Positions 1 through 6,413 of a stretch of DNA of 20,199 bases are shown here, one piece after another. Origin of the DNA: GCA-003244245 sp964250265 (GTDB lineage Bacteria; Actinomycetota; Actinomycetes; Mycobacteriales; Pseudonocardiaceae); contig CAXUFG010000082.1 in the NCBI GenBank assembly GCA_964250265.1, positions 1 to 20,199 of the forward strand, in the 5' to 3' direction. The number at the start of each line of letters is the position of its first letter. Position 1 is the first letter of the stretch. The notes below the pieces were generated by a model. That model made no database searches and was not told the DNA's origin. It was given only the letters and a program-made list of their open reading frames with translations. The translations under genes were made by a program, and so were the position numbers.

Positions 1-1
1 C

Positions 2-472
2 ACCCACCCCGACGTCGCCCTGCTCGACGTCCAGATGCCCGGCACCGACGGCCTGGCCGCCGCAGCGGCGCTGCGCGCCGAGCTGCCCCGCTGCCGGGTG
101 CTCATCTGCACCACCTTCGGTCGTCCCGGGTACCTGGCCCGCGCCATGGCCTCCGGCGCAGCCGGGTTCATCGTCAAAGACGCTCCGCCCGAGCAGTTGG
201 TGGACGCGGTGCGCCGGGTGCACGCAGGGCTGCGGGTGGTGGATCCAACGCTGGCTGCGGAGTCGCTGGCCAGCGGAACCAGCCCATTGACCAGCAGGGA
301 GCTCGAAGTACTCCGTGCCGCCGCCGGCGGCGGCACGGTGGCCGAGCTGGCCCGCCAGCTGCACCTGTCCGCCGGCACCGTGCGCAACCACCTCTCCGCC
401 GCGATCGGCAAGACCGGCGCCCGCAACCGTGCCGACGCGGTGCGCATCGCCGAGGACCGCGGCTGGCTGTGA
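2..472 (+). CDS. NarL/DesR-type response regulator, 3' part (5' end outside window)
   Basis: This is the C-terminal part of a two-component response regulator that would bind DNA when phosphorylated. The open frame enters from the left edge, so the true start lies outside. An ATG at 35 is internal, because the phospho-acceptor motif LLDVQMPG is encoded just before it. The receiver domain continues through a Thr-Thr switch (ICTTF) and the conserved Lys in FIVKDAP. A LuxR-type helix-turn-helix follows (LTSRELEVLRAA to GTVRNHLSAAIGKTGARNR). The protein ends GWL, as does the regulator at 3972-4586, and the two are clearly paralogous (DAPxxQLVDxVRRVHAGxRVVDP in both). Its kinase is probably further left. 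The family is certain; the target is not visible. Confidence 0.93.
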   Translation, partial: THPDVALLDVQMPGTDGLAAAAALRAELPRCRVLICTTFGRPGYLARAMASGAAGFIVKDAPPEQLVDAVRRVHAGLRVVDPTLAAESLASGTSPLTSRELEVLRAAAGGGTVAELARQLHLSAGTVRNHLSAAIGKTGARNRADAVRIAEDRGWL

Positions 473-534
473 GGTACTGGTGAGCCTCGCCGTCCGCCGT
501 GAATCCGCAGTGTCGTGGGTTCCGGACCCGCGCC

Positions 535-882
535 TCAAGGCACGGGCTTGCACGGTGCGGTGGAACCCTGGCGCGACACACCGGCGCAGCCGGGCAGTGG
601 TGCCGAGTCGTCCTCCGGAAGCCGCTCGGGATAGACGTTCATGAGCACCTCGCAGTCGCAGCAGCAACCGCCACGGTTGGCTAACCGCTGGAGCAGTGCG
701 GTCGCCCGGGGAGCGCTGATCGCCCGCCAGCGCTCGGTCCAGCGGTGTGTCCCGTTGCAACCGAACTCACCGACCATGCGGAGCAGGTAGCAGACCAGGC
801 ACTCGCGGTCTAGCGGAGTGGTCAGCGTGGACTGCAGGTCCGCGACGTAGGTTTCGGCATCCGTCGCAGTATTGGGGCTCAT
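535..882 (-). CDS. DUF2695-family small Cys-rich protein
   Basis: A 115-residue protein of unknown function. I chose the ATG at 882 because GGAGG sits six bases upstream; an in-frame ATG at 918 lacks a comparable site. It carries CLVCYLLRMVGEFGCNGTHRW followed, after a helical stretch, by RGGCCCDCEVLMNVYPE. That pairing of CxxC, GC-TxRW and a GG-C-CDCE-NV tail is how I recognise DUF2695; the match is from memory. The clustered cysteines could bind zinc or another metal, which is inference. The C-terminal ~25 residues are low complexity and probably disordered. It is convergent with the response regulator ending at 472, 62 bp away, with no strong terminator seen between them. A 7-bp inverted repeat (GGTCGGT 901-907, ACCGACC 925-931) lies just upstream and could be an operator. 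Confidence 0.75.
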   Translation of the reverse strand: MSPNTATDAETYVADLQSTLTTPLDRECLVCYLLRMVGEFGCNGTHRWTERWRAISAPRATALLQRLANRGGCCCDCEVLMNVYPERLPEDDSAPLPGCAGVSRQGSTAPCKPVP

Positions 883-983
883 TGGCTGCCTCCAGTCATG
901 GGTCGGTCTGCAATTCATAGCAACACCGACCGACAGAGAGCAGCGATGCGCCGACCGGGAGGACGGGCCGCTGACGGTCGTAC

Positions 984-1070
984 GCGGGCTTATCGGCCCG
1001 GCTCGTGGACCTCAACGCGAAGACCCGCACCGGCGTGCTGGCCCAGGTGCGGCCGGATCTGGAACGCTGA
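984..1070 (+). pseudogene. possible 3' relic of a lost gene (29 codons)
   Basis: This frame reads AGLSARLVDLNAKTRTGVLA and on to VRPDLER before TGA at 1068-1070. Third codon positions are almost all G or C, as in real genes of this genome. It has no start codon or ribosome-binding site, and a TGA closes the frame a few codons upstream. A GC hairpin follows the stop at once, which fits the tail of a gene whose body was deleted. I do not recognise the family. Chance coding-like composition in GC-rich DNA is the main alternative. Confidence 0.22.
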
Positions 1071-1072
1071 TC

Positions 1073-1086
1073 GGCGGGCCCCCGCC
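1073..1086 (+). terminator. small GC hairpin after the 984-1070 relic
   Basis: GGCGGGCCCCCGCC folds into a 5-bp stem (GGCGG/CCGCC) with a 4-base loop, two bases after the TGA of the relic. There is no U-tract. It is short, so it may be chance in GC-rich DNA. Confidence 0.25.
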
Positions 1087-1133
1087 ACTATCGGCAGCGC
1101 CGTGGCCCGGGTGCTCTAGCCGATCGATCGGTC

Positions 1134-1145
1134 TGACATCTGTCA
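1134..1145. promoter_or_regulatory. dyad TGACATCTGTCA, candidate operator of the ABC-DesKR operon
   Basis: A perfect 5-bp inverted repeat, TGACA-TC-TGTCA, centred about 66 bp upstream of the ATG of the ABC ATPase gene. LuxR-type regulators such as DesR bind short dyads near their own promoters. The operon's last gene encodes such a regulator, so autoregulation here is reasonable. The dyad is seen; its role is inferred. Confidence 0.4.
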
Positions 1146-1205
1146 CGGGAGGGTCCTGACGCCGGGCACTGCCCGCGAGCCGTGTTCGGCGGGATTGTTC
1201 TTGCC

Positions 1206-2111
1206 ATGTCCGAAATACTGGAGATCGACCGAGTACGGCATCGCTTCGGTGCGGTGAGCGCTCTGGACGAGGTGGGGCTGACCGTCGGGGCAGGTGAGTG
1301 CGTGGCGTTGCTCGGCCCGAACGGGGCGGGCAAGACCACGGTGATCGGGCTGGCCACCGGGTTGCTGGGAGTGCAGGCCGGCTACGTGCGGGTGTGCGGT
1401 GGGGATCCCCGCCGGGCGGTGACCCGGAGCCATCTCGGGGTAGTGCAGCAGTCGATGGGTTTCCCCCGGGCGTTGACGGTCGGCGAGTTGGTACGGGGCT
1501 GGGCGGTGCGCGCGGGACGCTCTGCCGCCGCGGCGGGCCCGGTGCTCGCTGAGGTCGGGATCACTGAGCTGTGTGGGCGGCGGGCTGCGAAGCTCTCCGG
1601 CGGTCAGCAGCAGCGGGTGGCGCTGGCGATGGCGCTCGTGGGCGACCCGGATCTGCTGCTGCTCGACGAGCCGACAGCCGGACTGGACGTCACCGCGCGC
1701 CGCGCGTTCTGGCGCGCCCTGGCGGCGCGGCGCGACGCCGGCGTGGGGGTGTTGCTGACCACCCACGTCATCGAGGAGGCGGCCGCGATGGCCGACCGGG
1801 TGGTGGTGCTGCACCGCGGGCGGGTCGTCGCCACCGGCACTCCGGCAGCGCTGGCCGCCCGGCTGCCGGACCGCACCATCTCCGCGCGTACCAGGCTCGA
1901 TGACGTGGCGCTGCGGGCCTTCGACGGTGTGCTGTCGGTGCGCCGCGACGGGGACCGGGTGCGGGTGGCGACGGCCGAGCCGGAGATGGTGCTGCGGGGC
2001 TGGCTCGCCGCCGATGACGGGCTGGCCGATCTCCGGGTGGAGGGAGCCAACCTGGAGCACGCCCTGTTTGCTCTGACCGGCAGCGAGGACATGGCGGGAG
2101 CGGCGGCATGA
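1206..2111 (+). CDS. ABC transporter ATP-binding protein (ABC-2/drug-export type)
   Basis: The cytoplasmic ATPase of an ABC-2 exporter, powering the permease encoded next. From the ATG at 1206 it is 301 residues. Walker A is GPNGAGKTT (37-45), a Q-loop Gln lies near 81-82, the signature is LSGGQ (130-134), Walker B with catalytic Glu is LLLLDEP (Glu155), and the switch His is in TTHVIEEA (His187). The C-terminal ~90 residues form the accessory domain usual in DrrA/CcmA-like exporters. A GTG at 1182 is a possible upstream start, but neither start has a strong ribosome-binding site. Homology begins at SEILEIDRVRHRFG, which favours 1206. The stop overlaps the permease start as ATGA. Substrate unknown; lipid, peptide or antibiotic export is typical when a DesKR pair shares the operon. 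Confidence 0.92.
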   Translation: MSEILEIDRVRHRFGAVSALDEVGLTVGAGECVALLGPNGAGKTTVIGLATGLLGVQAGYVRVCGGDPRRAVTRSHLGVVQQSMGFPRALTVGELVRGWAVRAGRSAAAAGPVLAEVGITELCGRRAAKLSGGQQQRVALAMALVGDPDLLLLDEPTAGLDVTARRAFWRALAARRDAGVGVLLTTHVIEEAAAMADRVVVLHRGRVVATGTPAALAARLPDRTISARTRLDDVALRAFDGVLSVRRDGDRVRVATAEPEMVLRGWLAADDGLADLRVEGANLEHALFALTGSEDMAGAAA

Positions 2112-2881
2112 CGGCAACGGTGATACCGGCGAGGGCGCACCAGCCGCTCCGGGTGCTCAGGGTGGAACTGCTCGACGAGCTGCGGGGAATCGGGCGGGAA
2201 CCGGCAGCACTGTTCTTCTCGGTACTCATGCCGGTGGGCTTCTACGCGCTGTTCGCCTCGCTTTTCGGCCGCTACCAGCAGCCTGGGGGCCTGCCGGTCG
2301 CTGCGGTGATGCTGGCGACCTATGGCACGTTCGGGGTCGTGTCGGTGGTGCTGCTCAACCCCGGCATCGGCGTGGCCGAGGCGCGAAGCCGGGGTTGGTT
2401 GCGGGTGAAGAAGGTCTCGGCGGTCCCGGTGGGCACCACGCTGGCGGCCAAGGTCATCGCGACGCTGCCCTACGCGCTGGGTGTACTGCTGTCGATGGCG
2501 GCGGTATCGCTGGTCGTGGCCGGGCCGGTGGTGGGAGTCGGGACGGTGGTGCGGCTGGCGGGTGTGCTGCTGCTCGGCGCGCTGCCCTTTGCGTTGATCG
2601 GGCTCGCGGTCGGGTTCGTCGCGTCCTCCAACGCGGCCGCCGCGATCCTCAACGCCCTGCTCATCCCGATGTCGGTGGCCTCAGGGTTGTGGATGCCGCT
2701 GGAGATCCTGCCGCCGATCGTGGCGCACCTGGCACCGTTCCTGCCTACCTACCACCTCCGTCAGCTGGCGCTGGCCCAGCTGAGCGGGGGGCCAGCCGCG
2801 GTGCACGTGTTCGCGCTGCTGCTCACCGCCGCTGTCGCTGGGGTTCTGGCCGCGCTGGCCTACCGTAACCTGCGGGTATGA
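2108..2881 (+). CDS. ABC-2 type transporter permease
   Basis: A 257-residue integral membrane protein forming the channel of the exporter. After a cytoplasmic N-terminus (residues 1-35) there are about six hydrophobic segments, including FFSVLMPVGFYALFASLF, a long segment around LAATYGTFG-like residues 65-85, PYALGVLLSMAAVSLVVAGP, LAGVLLLGALPFALIGLAVGF, a segment with the ABC-2 hallmark SGLWMPLEILPPIVAHLAPFLP, and a final helix FALLLTAAVAGVLAALAY. The loop with MP-LP-ilPp and YHLRQLA matches the C-terminal part of ABC-2 permeases. Start and stop both overlap neighbours by ATGA, so ATPase, permease and kinase should be translationally coupled. Substrate not deducible. Confidence 0.9.
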   Translation: MTATVIPARAHQPLRVLRVELLDELRGIGREPAALFFSVLMPVGFYALFASLFGRYQQPGGLPVAAVMLATYGTFGVVSVVLLNPGIGVAEARSRGWLRVKKVSAVPVGTTLAAKVIATLPYALGVLLSMAAVSLVVAGPVVGVGTVVRLAGVLLLGALPFALIGLAVGFVASSNAAAAILNALLIPMSVASGLWMPLEILPPIVAHLAPFLPTYHLRQLALAQLSGGPAAVHVFALLLTAAVAGVLAALAYRNLRV

Positions 2882-3975
2882 CGCTCCTGGAGCGCGTCAC
2901 CCCGACTGGTTGGCGGCTGGTGTCCCTGTGGCCGCTGATCTACCTGGGTTTGCTGGTATTTCAGCCGATCTTCGACCCGGCCGCGACCGCGCTGGACTGG
3001 GCGATCGTGGCTGCGGTGGTCGCGGTGTTCGTGCCGCTCTATGTGCAGGCGCGCCGGCAGCCTGGCCCGCTGCGACGGTGGGCCCCGGTGCTGTCCACCG
3101 TGCTCGGGGTGCTGGTGATGCCGGTGAACTCCGCCGCGAACGTGTTGTTCGTGTACGCGGCTGGCTTCGCCGGTTCGCACCAGACCCGCCGGTCGGCGAT
3201 GCGCTGGATGGTCGGGCTCACCGTGCTGCTCGGAGTGCTCGCCGCGGTCTCGTCCATCCCGTTCCCCTACCGGATCTGGGCGTTCGCTCCCTCCGCGCTG
3301 TTCGTGTGGGTCGTCGGCCTCACCTGCATGGCCGAGGCGGCCCGTGAGCGCGAGTCAGCGGGGTTGCGGGTGGACAACGCCCGGATCCAGCACCTGGCCA
3401 CGCTTTCGGAGCGTGAGCGGATCTCCCGCGACCTGCACGACCTGCTCGGCCAGGCACTCACCGGGATCGTGGTGCGCTCCCAGCTCGCGCAGCGGCTCAC
3501 CGCCGGCGACCCGGACGCCGGCATCGCCGAGATGGTCGAAGTCGAGCGGGCCGCCCGCGCGGCACTGGCCGAGGTCCGCGCCACGGTGCAGGGCTGGCGC
3601 CAGGTGGTGCTCGACGATGAGCTCGCAGTGGCCCGCGAGGCGCTCGCCGCGGCCGGTGTCGCGTTCGTGGTGGGTAGGGACCCCGAGGTGGTCCTCACCC
3701 CGTCCGCGGAGACTGCCCTGAGCCTCGCGTTGCGGGAGGCTGTCACCAACGTCGTGCGCCACGCTCACGCGCGGCGCTGCACCGTCACCCTGCGCCGCCG
3801 GGATGCCGCGGTGGTGCTGGCGGTCGTTGACGACGGGGTCGGCGGTGACCCGCGTGAGGGCAACGGCTTGACCGGCATGCGCGAGCGCATCGCCGCCCTG
3901 GGCGGGAACATGACCCGAGCAGTCCGGGACGGCACGGCGATCACCGTCACGGTCCCGTCAGCAGTAGCGACATGA
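2878..3975 (+). CDS. DesK-type sensor histidine kinase
   Basis: A 365-residue membrane histidine kinase that should phosphorylate the regulator encoded next. The N-terminal ~150 residues hold about five or six membrane segments and no large extracellular domain, so it probably senses the membrane or the adjacent transporter. The HisKA_3 dimerisation domain has ERERISRDLHDLLGQALTGI with phospho-accepting His187. The ATPase domain has the N-box Asn291 (REAVTNVVRHAHA), the D-box VVDDGVGG (318-323), and GNGLTGMRERIAALGG. The start overlaps the permease stop and the stop overlaps the regulator start, both as ATGA. DesK/LiaS relatives with ABC-2 exporters often answer membrane or cell-wall stress; that role is inferred from the family. 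Confidence 0.93.
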   Translation: MTLLERVTPTGWRLVSLWPLIYLGLLVFQPIFDPAATALDWAIVAAVVAVFVPLYVQARRQPGPLRRWAPVLSTVLGVLVMPVNSAANVLFVYAAGFAGSHQTRRSAMRWMVGLTVLLGVLAAVSSIPFPYRIWAFAPSALFVWVVGLTCMAEAARERESAGLRVDNARIQHLATLSERERISRDLHDLLGQALTGIVVRSQLAQRLTAGDPDAGIAEMVEVERAARAALAEVRATVQGWRQVVLDDELAVAREALAAAGVAFVVGRDPEVVLTPSAETALSLALREAVTNVVRHAHARRCTVTLRRRDAAVVLAVVDDGVGGDPREGNGLTGMRERIAALGGNMTRAVRDGTAITVTVPSAVAT

Positions 3976-4586
3976 GCGCCGTGGTGATCCGCGTCGTGCT
4001 CGCTGAGGACCAGGCGATGGTGCTCGGTGCGTTCGCCGCACTGCTGGCCCTGGAGCCTGACCTCGACGTCGTCGCGACGGCCACTGATGGCACCGCTGCG
4101 CTGGCAGCGGTGCGGGCGCATGATCCGGATGTGCTGGTCACCGACGTGGAGATGCCTGTTATGACCGGTCTGGAGGTGGCCGCTGAGCTGCATCGCACCG
4201 GTGCCCGGACCCGGTTGGTGATCGTGACGACGTTCGCGCGGTCGGGTTACCTCCGCCGGGCGCTGGAGGCCGGGGTGTCCGGTTACGTCCTGAAGGACGC
4301 GCCGATCGATCAGCTCGTCGACACGGTCCGCCGGGTACACGCCGGAGCGCGGGTGGTCGACCCGGCGCTGGCCGTCGCGGCCTGGGACGGTGCCGACCCG
4401 ATGACCGACCGCGAGCGTGACGTGCTGCGGCTGGCGGCTGACGGGCTGCCCAATACCGATATCGCCGCCCGGCTCCACCTCGCTGAAGGCACCGTGCGCA
4501 ACTATCTCTCGACCGTGATCAGCAAGCTCGGCACCCGCAACCGCATCGAGGCTGCCCGGGTGGCCCGGGATCGCGGCTGGCTCTGA
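3972..4586 (+). CDS. DesR/NarL-type response regulator
   Basis: A 204-residue response regulator, the partner of the kinase just upstream. The receiver has the acidic pair Glu12-Asp13, phospho-acceptor Asp58 (VTDVEMP), the Thr86-Thr87 switch and Lys108 (YVLKDAP). The LuxR helix-turn-helix runs from about residue 140 (MTDRERDVLRLAADG) through GTVRNYLSTVISKLGTRNR. It starts within the kinase stop codon (ATGA) and is the last gene of the operon. It closely resembles the partial regulator at 2-472, so the region carries two DesR-like paralogues, perhaps from duplicated ABC-kinase-regulator operons. A plausible target is the dyad at 1134-1145. Confidence 0.94.
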   Translation: MSAVVIRVVLAEDQAMVLGAFAALLALEPDLDVVATATDGTAALAAVRAHDPDVLVTDVEMPVMTGLEVAAELHRTGARTRLVIVTTFARSGYLRRALEAGVSGYVLKDAPIDQLVDTVRRVHAGARVVDPALAVAAWDGADPMTDRERDVLRLAADGLPNTDIAARLHLAEGTVRNYLSTVISKLGTRNRIEAARVARDRGWL

Positions 4587-4598
4587 CCGCTGAGGCCG

Positions 4599-4999
4599 CT
4601 ACCCGCCGGTGAACGGATTGCGCACCGTCAGTTGGTCGGACCGGTGACCGTGGTGCAGATCCTCAGTGACCAGTTCGGTAGCCCCCGGCTCGCAGCGCAG
4701 CCGCGATGATCAGCGCATCCCAGAAGTTGATCGGATGCTGCTCGGACAGGTGACTTCCGGAGAGGATGAGCGGCGGGTCGGTATCGATCCAGCACCACTC
4801 GCTGTAGTCCTGCACAACCTGGCGCGCCTGCGTCGGAGTCAGTGGGGGCCGTAGTTCGCGGGTCGCGGCGCTGTAGCACTTCCGCAGCACCTGAGTGCTC
4901 ACCACCCCGAGTCCCGAGGTCCACGCCTGCGTGAGCAGCTTCTCGGCCGCCCTGTGCTTGGCTTCGTCGTGGCAGAATGTTGGTGTCGATGAAGGTGGT
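4599..4999 (-). pseudogene. VapC-type PIN-domain toxin, frameshifted remnant
   Basis: Remains of a PIN-domain ribonuclease toxin, read in three successive minus-strand frames. The N-terminus has TTFIDTNIL with the first catalytic Asp but no start codon. Near 4972 the frame shifts and continues as HDEAKHRAAEKLLTQAW, VVSTQVLRKCYSAATREL and FWDALIIAAALRAGG, which carries the later acidic residue. Near 4680 it shifts again to ELVTEDLHHG and VRNPFTGG, ending at TAG (4599-4601). Joined, these match a whole VapC of about 140 residues lacking a few residues after DTNIL. With no start and two frameshifts the toxin should be inactive. It lies 12 bp from the end of the regulator gene, convergent with it. 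Confidence 0.8.
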
Positions 5000-5008
5000 C
5001 CCGGGTGG

Positions 5009-5092
5009 CGTAACCAAGCTGCTGACCGAGGTACCTCGCTCCGCGGCGATCACCTTTGCCTGCCGAATGAGCTCCGCGTCGAGCTGGATGCT
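5009..5092 (-). pseudogene. VapB-type antitoxin fragment
   Basis: A minus-strand fragment reading SIQLDAELIRQAKVIAAERG then TSVSSLVT, typical of the N-terminal ribbon-helix-helix of VapB antitoxins. The start codon is missing. After SSLVT the frame passes through a few junction residues straight into the VapC N-terminus, so the C-terminal half of the antitoxin, which neutralises the toxin, has been deleted. It sits 27 bp beyond the DUF488 stop codon at 5119. Confidence 0.7.
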
Positions 5093-5118
5093 CCCGCAGG
5101 CCGCACTATGCCTGCCAG

Positions 5119-5670
5119 TCAGAACAGCGGTGCCGCAAACCGTGGTCGCTGGTCCCCGTCGTAGACGAGAAGGCCGTCGTCGCGGATGCGTGCCACCTCC
5201 GTCGGACGGTGTTCCTGCACCTGCCCGTCGTGCAGGAGATGGAGCACCGGCACCTGGGCACACAGCACCATGAAATCGGCGATCATGCGGCGGTGGCAGC
5301 GCCACCACAGTGACTCCGAGCAGAGCACCGTGGTGGGCCGATCGGGCGCTTTGTTGACGAGCTCGCGGATCGCGTCGAGGAACTCCCGAGTCCGCATGTG
5401 CGCCGCGTAGCCGGCGAAGGAGCGGTTGCGCAGCCCGCTGTCCGGTGAGTCGGGCGGTGACTTGCGCCAACCGCCTAACCGCCGCTCCCAGCGGTACCCG
5501 ATGCCGTGTTCGGGTAGCCAGCGCGCCATCTCCACGCGCGCCACATCGGGATTACGCCGGCTGCCCGGAGCGCTCCGCACATCCACCAACTCGGCGATCC
5601 CCGCTGCGCTCAGCAGCTCCACCAGCCGGCCGCGGTCGGCCGTGCCGTGGCCGAAGGTGAACAGCGGCAT
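5119..5670 (-). CDS. DUF488 family protein
   Basis: A 183-residue protein of the DUF488 family, whose biochemical role is not established. It begins MPLFTFGHGTADRG, the family's N-terminal GHG motif, continues with LVDVRSAPGSRRNPD, and has the hallmark C-terminal VLCSESLWWRCHRRMIA with paired Cys and His (CxE...CHR). The Cys/His set suggests metal or nucleic-acid binding, which is inference. I chose the ATG at 5670 because homology starts there, although no clear ribosome-binding site is visible. The frame stays open upstream, with an ATG at 5799 preceded by GAGG, but those 43 codons match the tail of a decayed dehydrogenase. An automatic caller may therefore give an over-long protein. Intact among relics, so presumably under selection. 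Confidence 0.85.
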   Translation of the reverse strand: MPLFTFGHGTADRGRLVELLSAAGIAELVDVRSAPGSRRNPDVARVEMARWLPEHGIGYRWERRLGGWRKSPPDSPDSGLRNRSFAGYAAHMRTREFLDAIRELVNKAPDRPTTVLCSESLWWRCHRRMIADFMVLCAQVPVLHLLHDGQVQEHRPTEVARIRDDGLLVYDGDQRPRFAAPLF

Positions 5671-5724
5671 CTGCACAGCATGCGCGAGATGGCCTTCAGC
5701 CGCAGTGGTAGCAGGAAGGGTGCG

Positions 5725-5995
5725 GTCCTGGTTGATGCCCAGCCGCTTGCGGCGAATGCGTTCGAACGCTTGATGGCGCGCGATTGCCAACGGGATCATC
5801 GAAGATTGCCTCGTTTCGGAGAGGATCTGTGCGACAGTGTCTCCGATCGCCGCCATGTGCGGGTGACCTGTTCGCTGGTCAAGCCGTGTTGCTCGATGTT
5901 GACGGCATGGATGCCGCCCGCGCTGGCGAGGATGTCTGGCACCCACACGACGCGGGCCCACTGCCGATATCGGGTCCGGTGAGATAGCTGTTCGA
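5725..5995 (-). pseudogene. C-terminal remnant of a Glu/Leu/Phe/Val dehydrogenase
   Basis: Read on the minus strand and joined across frames, this matches the end of an NAD-dependent amino-acid dehydrogenase of the Leu/Val/Phe type. NSYLTGPDI (one frame, near 5995-5965) is followed by VVWVPDILASAGGIHAVN and IEQHGLTSEQVT (second frame). At about 5856 it becomes MAAIGDTVAQILSETRQSSM and IPLAIARHQAFERIRRKRL (third frame). The V-PDxLANAGG signature is the family's conserved segment near the C-terminus, and the order of segments is right. The catalytic and most NAD-binding parts are absent, and at least two frameshifts are needed. The last frame runs without a stop into DUF488. I infer an old divergent regulator-dehydrogenase locus shared with the Lrp fragment at 6092-6379. 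Confidence 0.65.
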
Positions 5996-6045
5996 AGCGT
6001 GACGCCGGAGATATGCAGAGTTCCGTTGTCGAGAGGAAGAATCGA

Positions 6046-6055
6046 CGAATATTCG
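6046..6055. promoter_or_regulatory. perfect palindrome CGAATATTCG
   Basis: A 10-bp perfect palindrome in a noticeably AT-richer patch (about 6000-6100) between the two decayed divergent genes. Lrp/AsnC proteins often bind AT-centred dyads in the promoter they share with a divergent metabolic gene. This may be a surviving operator, but a chance palindrome is possible. Confidence 0.25.
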
Positions 6056-6091
6056 GGAAATGCGATAAATTCCGAACGTGGACAAGATAGA

Positions 6092-6379
6092 CCATTCCAA
6101 CGGGAGGCCTCAGCCATGCCCGAGGTGATGTCGGTTTCTGTCCTGGCCGGAGGCGACGACTTCCTGCTCCACGTGGGTGTCCCGCGCATCGAGCACCTGC
6201 GCGCCTTCCTGGTCGACCGCCTCAGCCGCCGGCGGGAGGTGACCGGATTCCGCACCTCGGTCATTTTCCGGCACGTCCGCAATCCCGCTGTCGGTGTGCT
6301 CACCGACACAGCGTTTCCCGCAGATCTGCCTGCCAGCTCTGGTCCTCCCGAACCCAACAGCAGAGCTGCCGGGCCTTGA
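6092..6379 (+). pseudogene. Lrp/AsnC-family regulator, C-terminal ligand-binding half only
   Basis: This encodes the effector-binding RAM domain of an Lrp/AsnC regulator without its helix-turn-helix. From 6092 the frame reads PFQREASAMPEVMSVSVLAG, then GDDFLLHVGVP, HLRAFLVDRLSRRREVTGFR and TSVIFRHVRNPAVGVL, matching the last ~80 residues of the family. Similarity starts before the ATG at 6116, so that Met is internal to the ancestral protein and the gene is 5'-truncated. By chance or selection the ATG has GGGAGG eight bases upstream, so a stand-alone 87-residue RAM domain could still be made and might interact with other Lrp proteins. The last ~15 residues are encoded by the left arm of the 6347-6406 inverted repeat. 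Confidence 0.75.
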
Positions 6380-6406
6380 TCAAACTGCTCTGCTGTTGAG
6401 TTCGGG
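6347..6406. repeat. 20-bp inverted repeat, possible terminator
   Basis: Left arm 6347-6366 (CCCGAACCCAACAGCAGAGC) and right arm 6387-6406 (GCTCTGCTGTTGAGTTCGGG) are reverse complements except for one base, with a 20-base loop that contains TTGATCAA. The left arm lies inside the end of the Lrp fragment frame and the right arm ends eight bases before the GTG of the MFS gene. As RNA it would form a strong hairpin without a U-tract, fitting an actinobacterial terminator. It could also be an end of a lost mobile element or an operator for the MFS gene. Confidence 0.7.
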
Positions 6407-6413
6407 CGCCTGA

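Larger units (their letters stand above)
883..1205. other. 323-bp intergenic region between divergent genes
   Basis: No complete gene is supported here; the short open frames have no ribosome-binding site and no recognisable product. It should hold the promoter for DUF2695 on the left (minus-strand TATGAA-like box near 915) and for the ABC transporter operon on the right. Noteworthy contents are a 7-bp inverted repeat (901-907/925-931), a possible gene-end relic (984-1070), a small GC hairpin (1073-1086), the self-complementary CGATCGATCG (1121-1130), and the dyad TGACATCTGTCA (1134-1145). Confidence 0.6.

Noticed and set aside
473..534. Terminator between the first two convergent genes
   Set aside because: Only very short pairings (GAGG/CCTC) are visible, not enough to call.
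1143..2117. 324-codon minus-strand open frame
   Set aside because: Antisense to the ABC ATPase, which has every family motif; the minus frame gives low-complexity His/Arg/Pro-rich sequence typical of GC-rich shadows.
5671..6357. N-terminal part of a 412-codon minus frame ending with DUF488
   Set aside because: The upstream part crosses antisense to the Lrp fragment and through a dehydrogenase relic; only the 183 residues from 5670 match DUF488.
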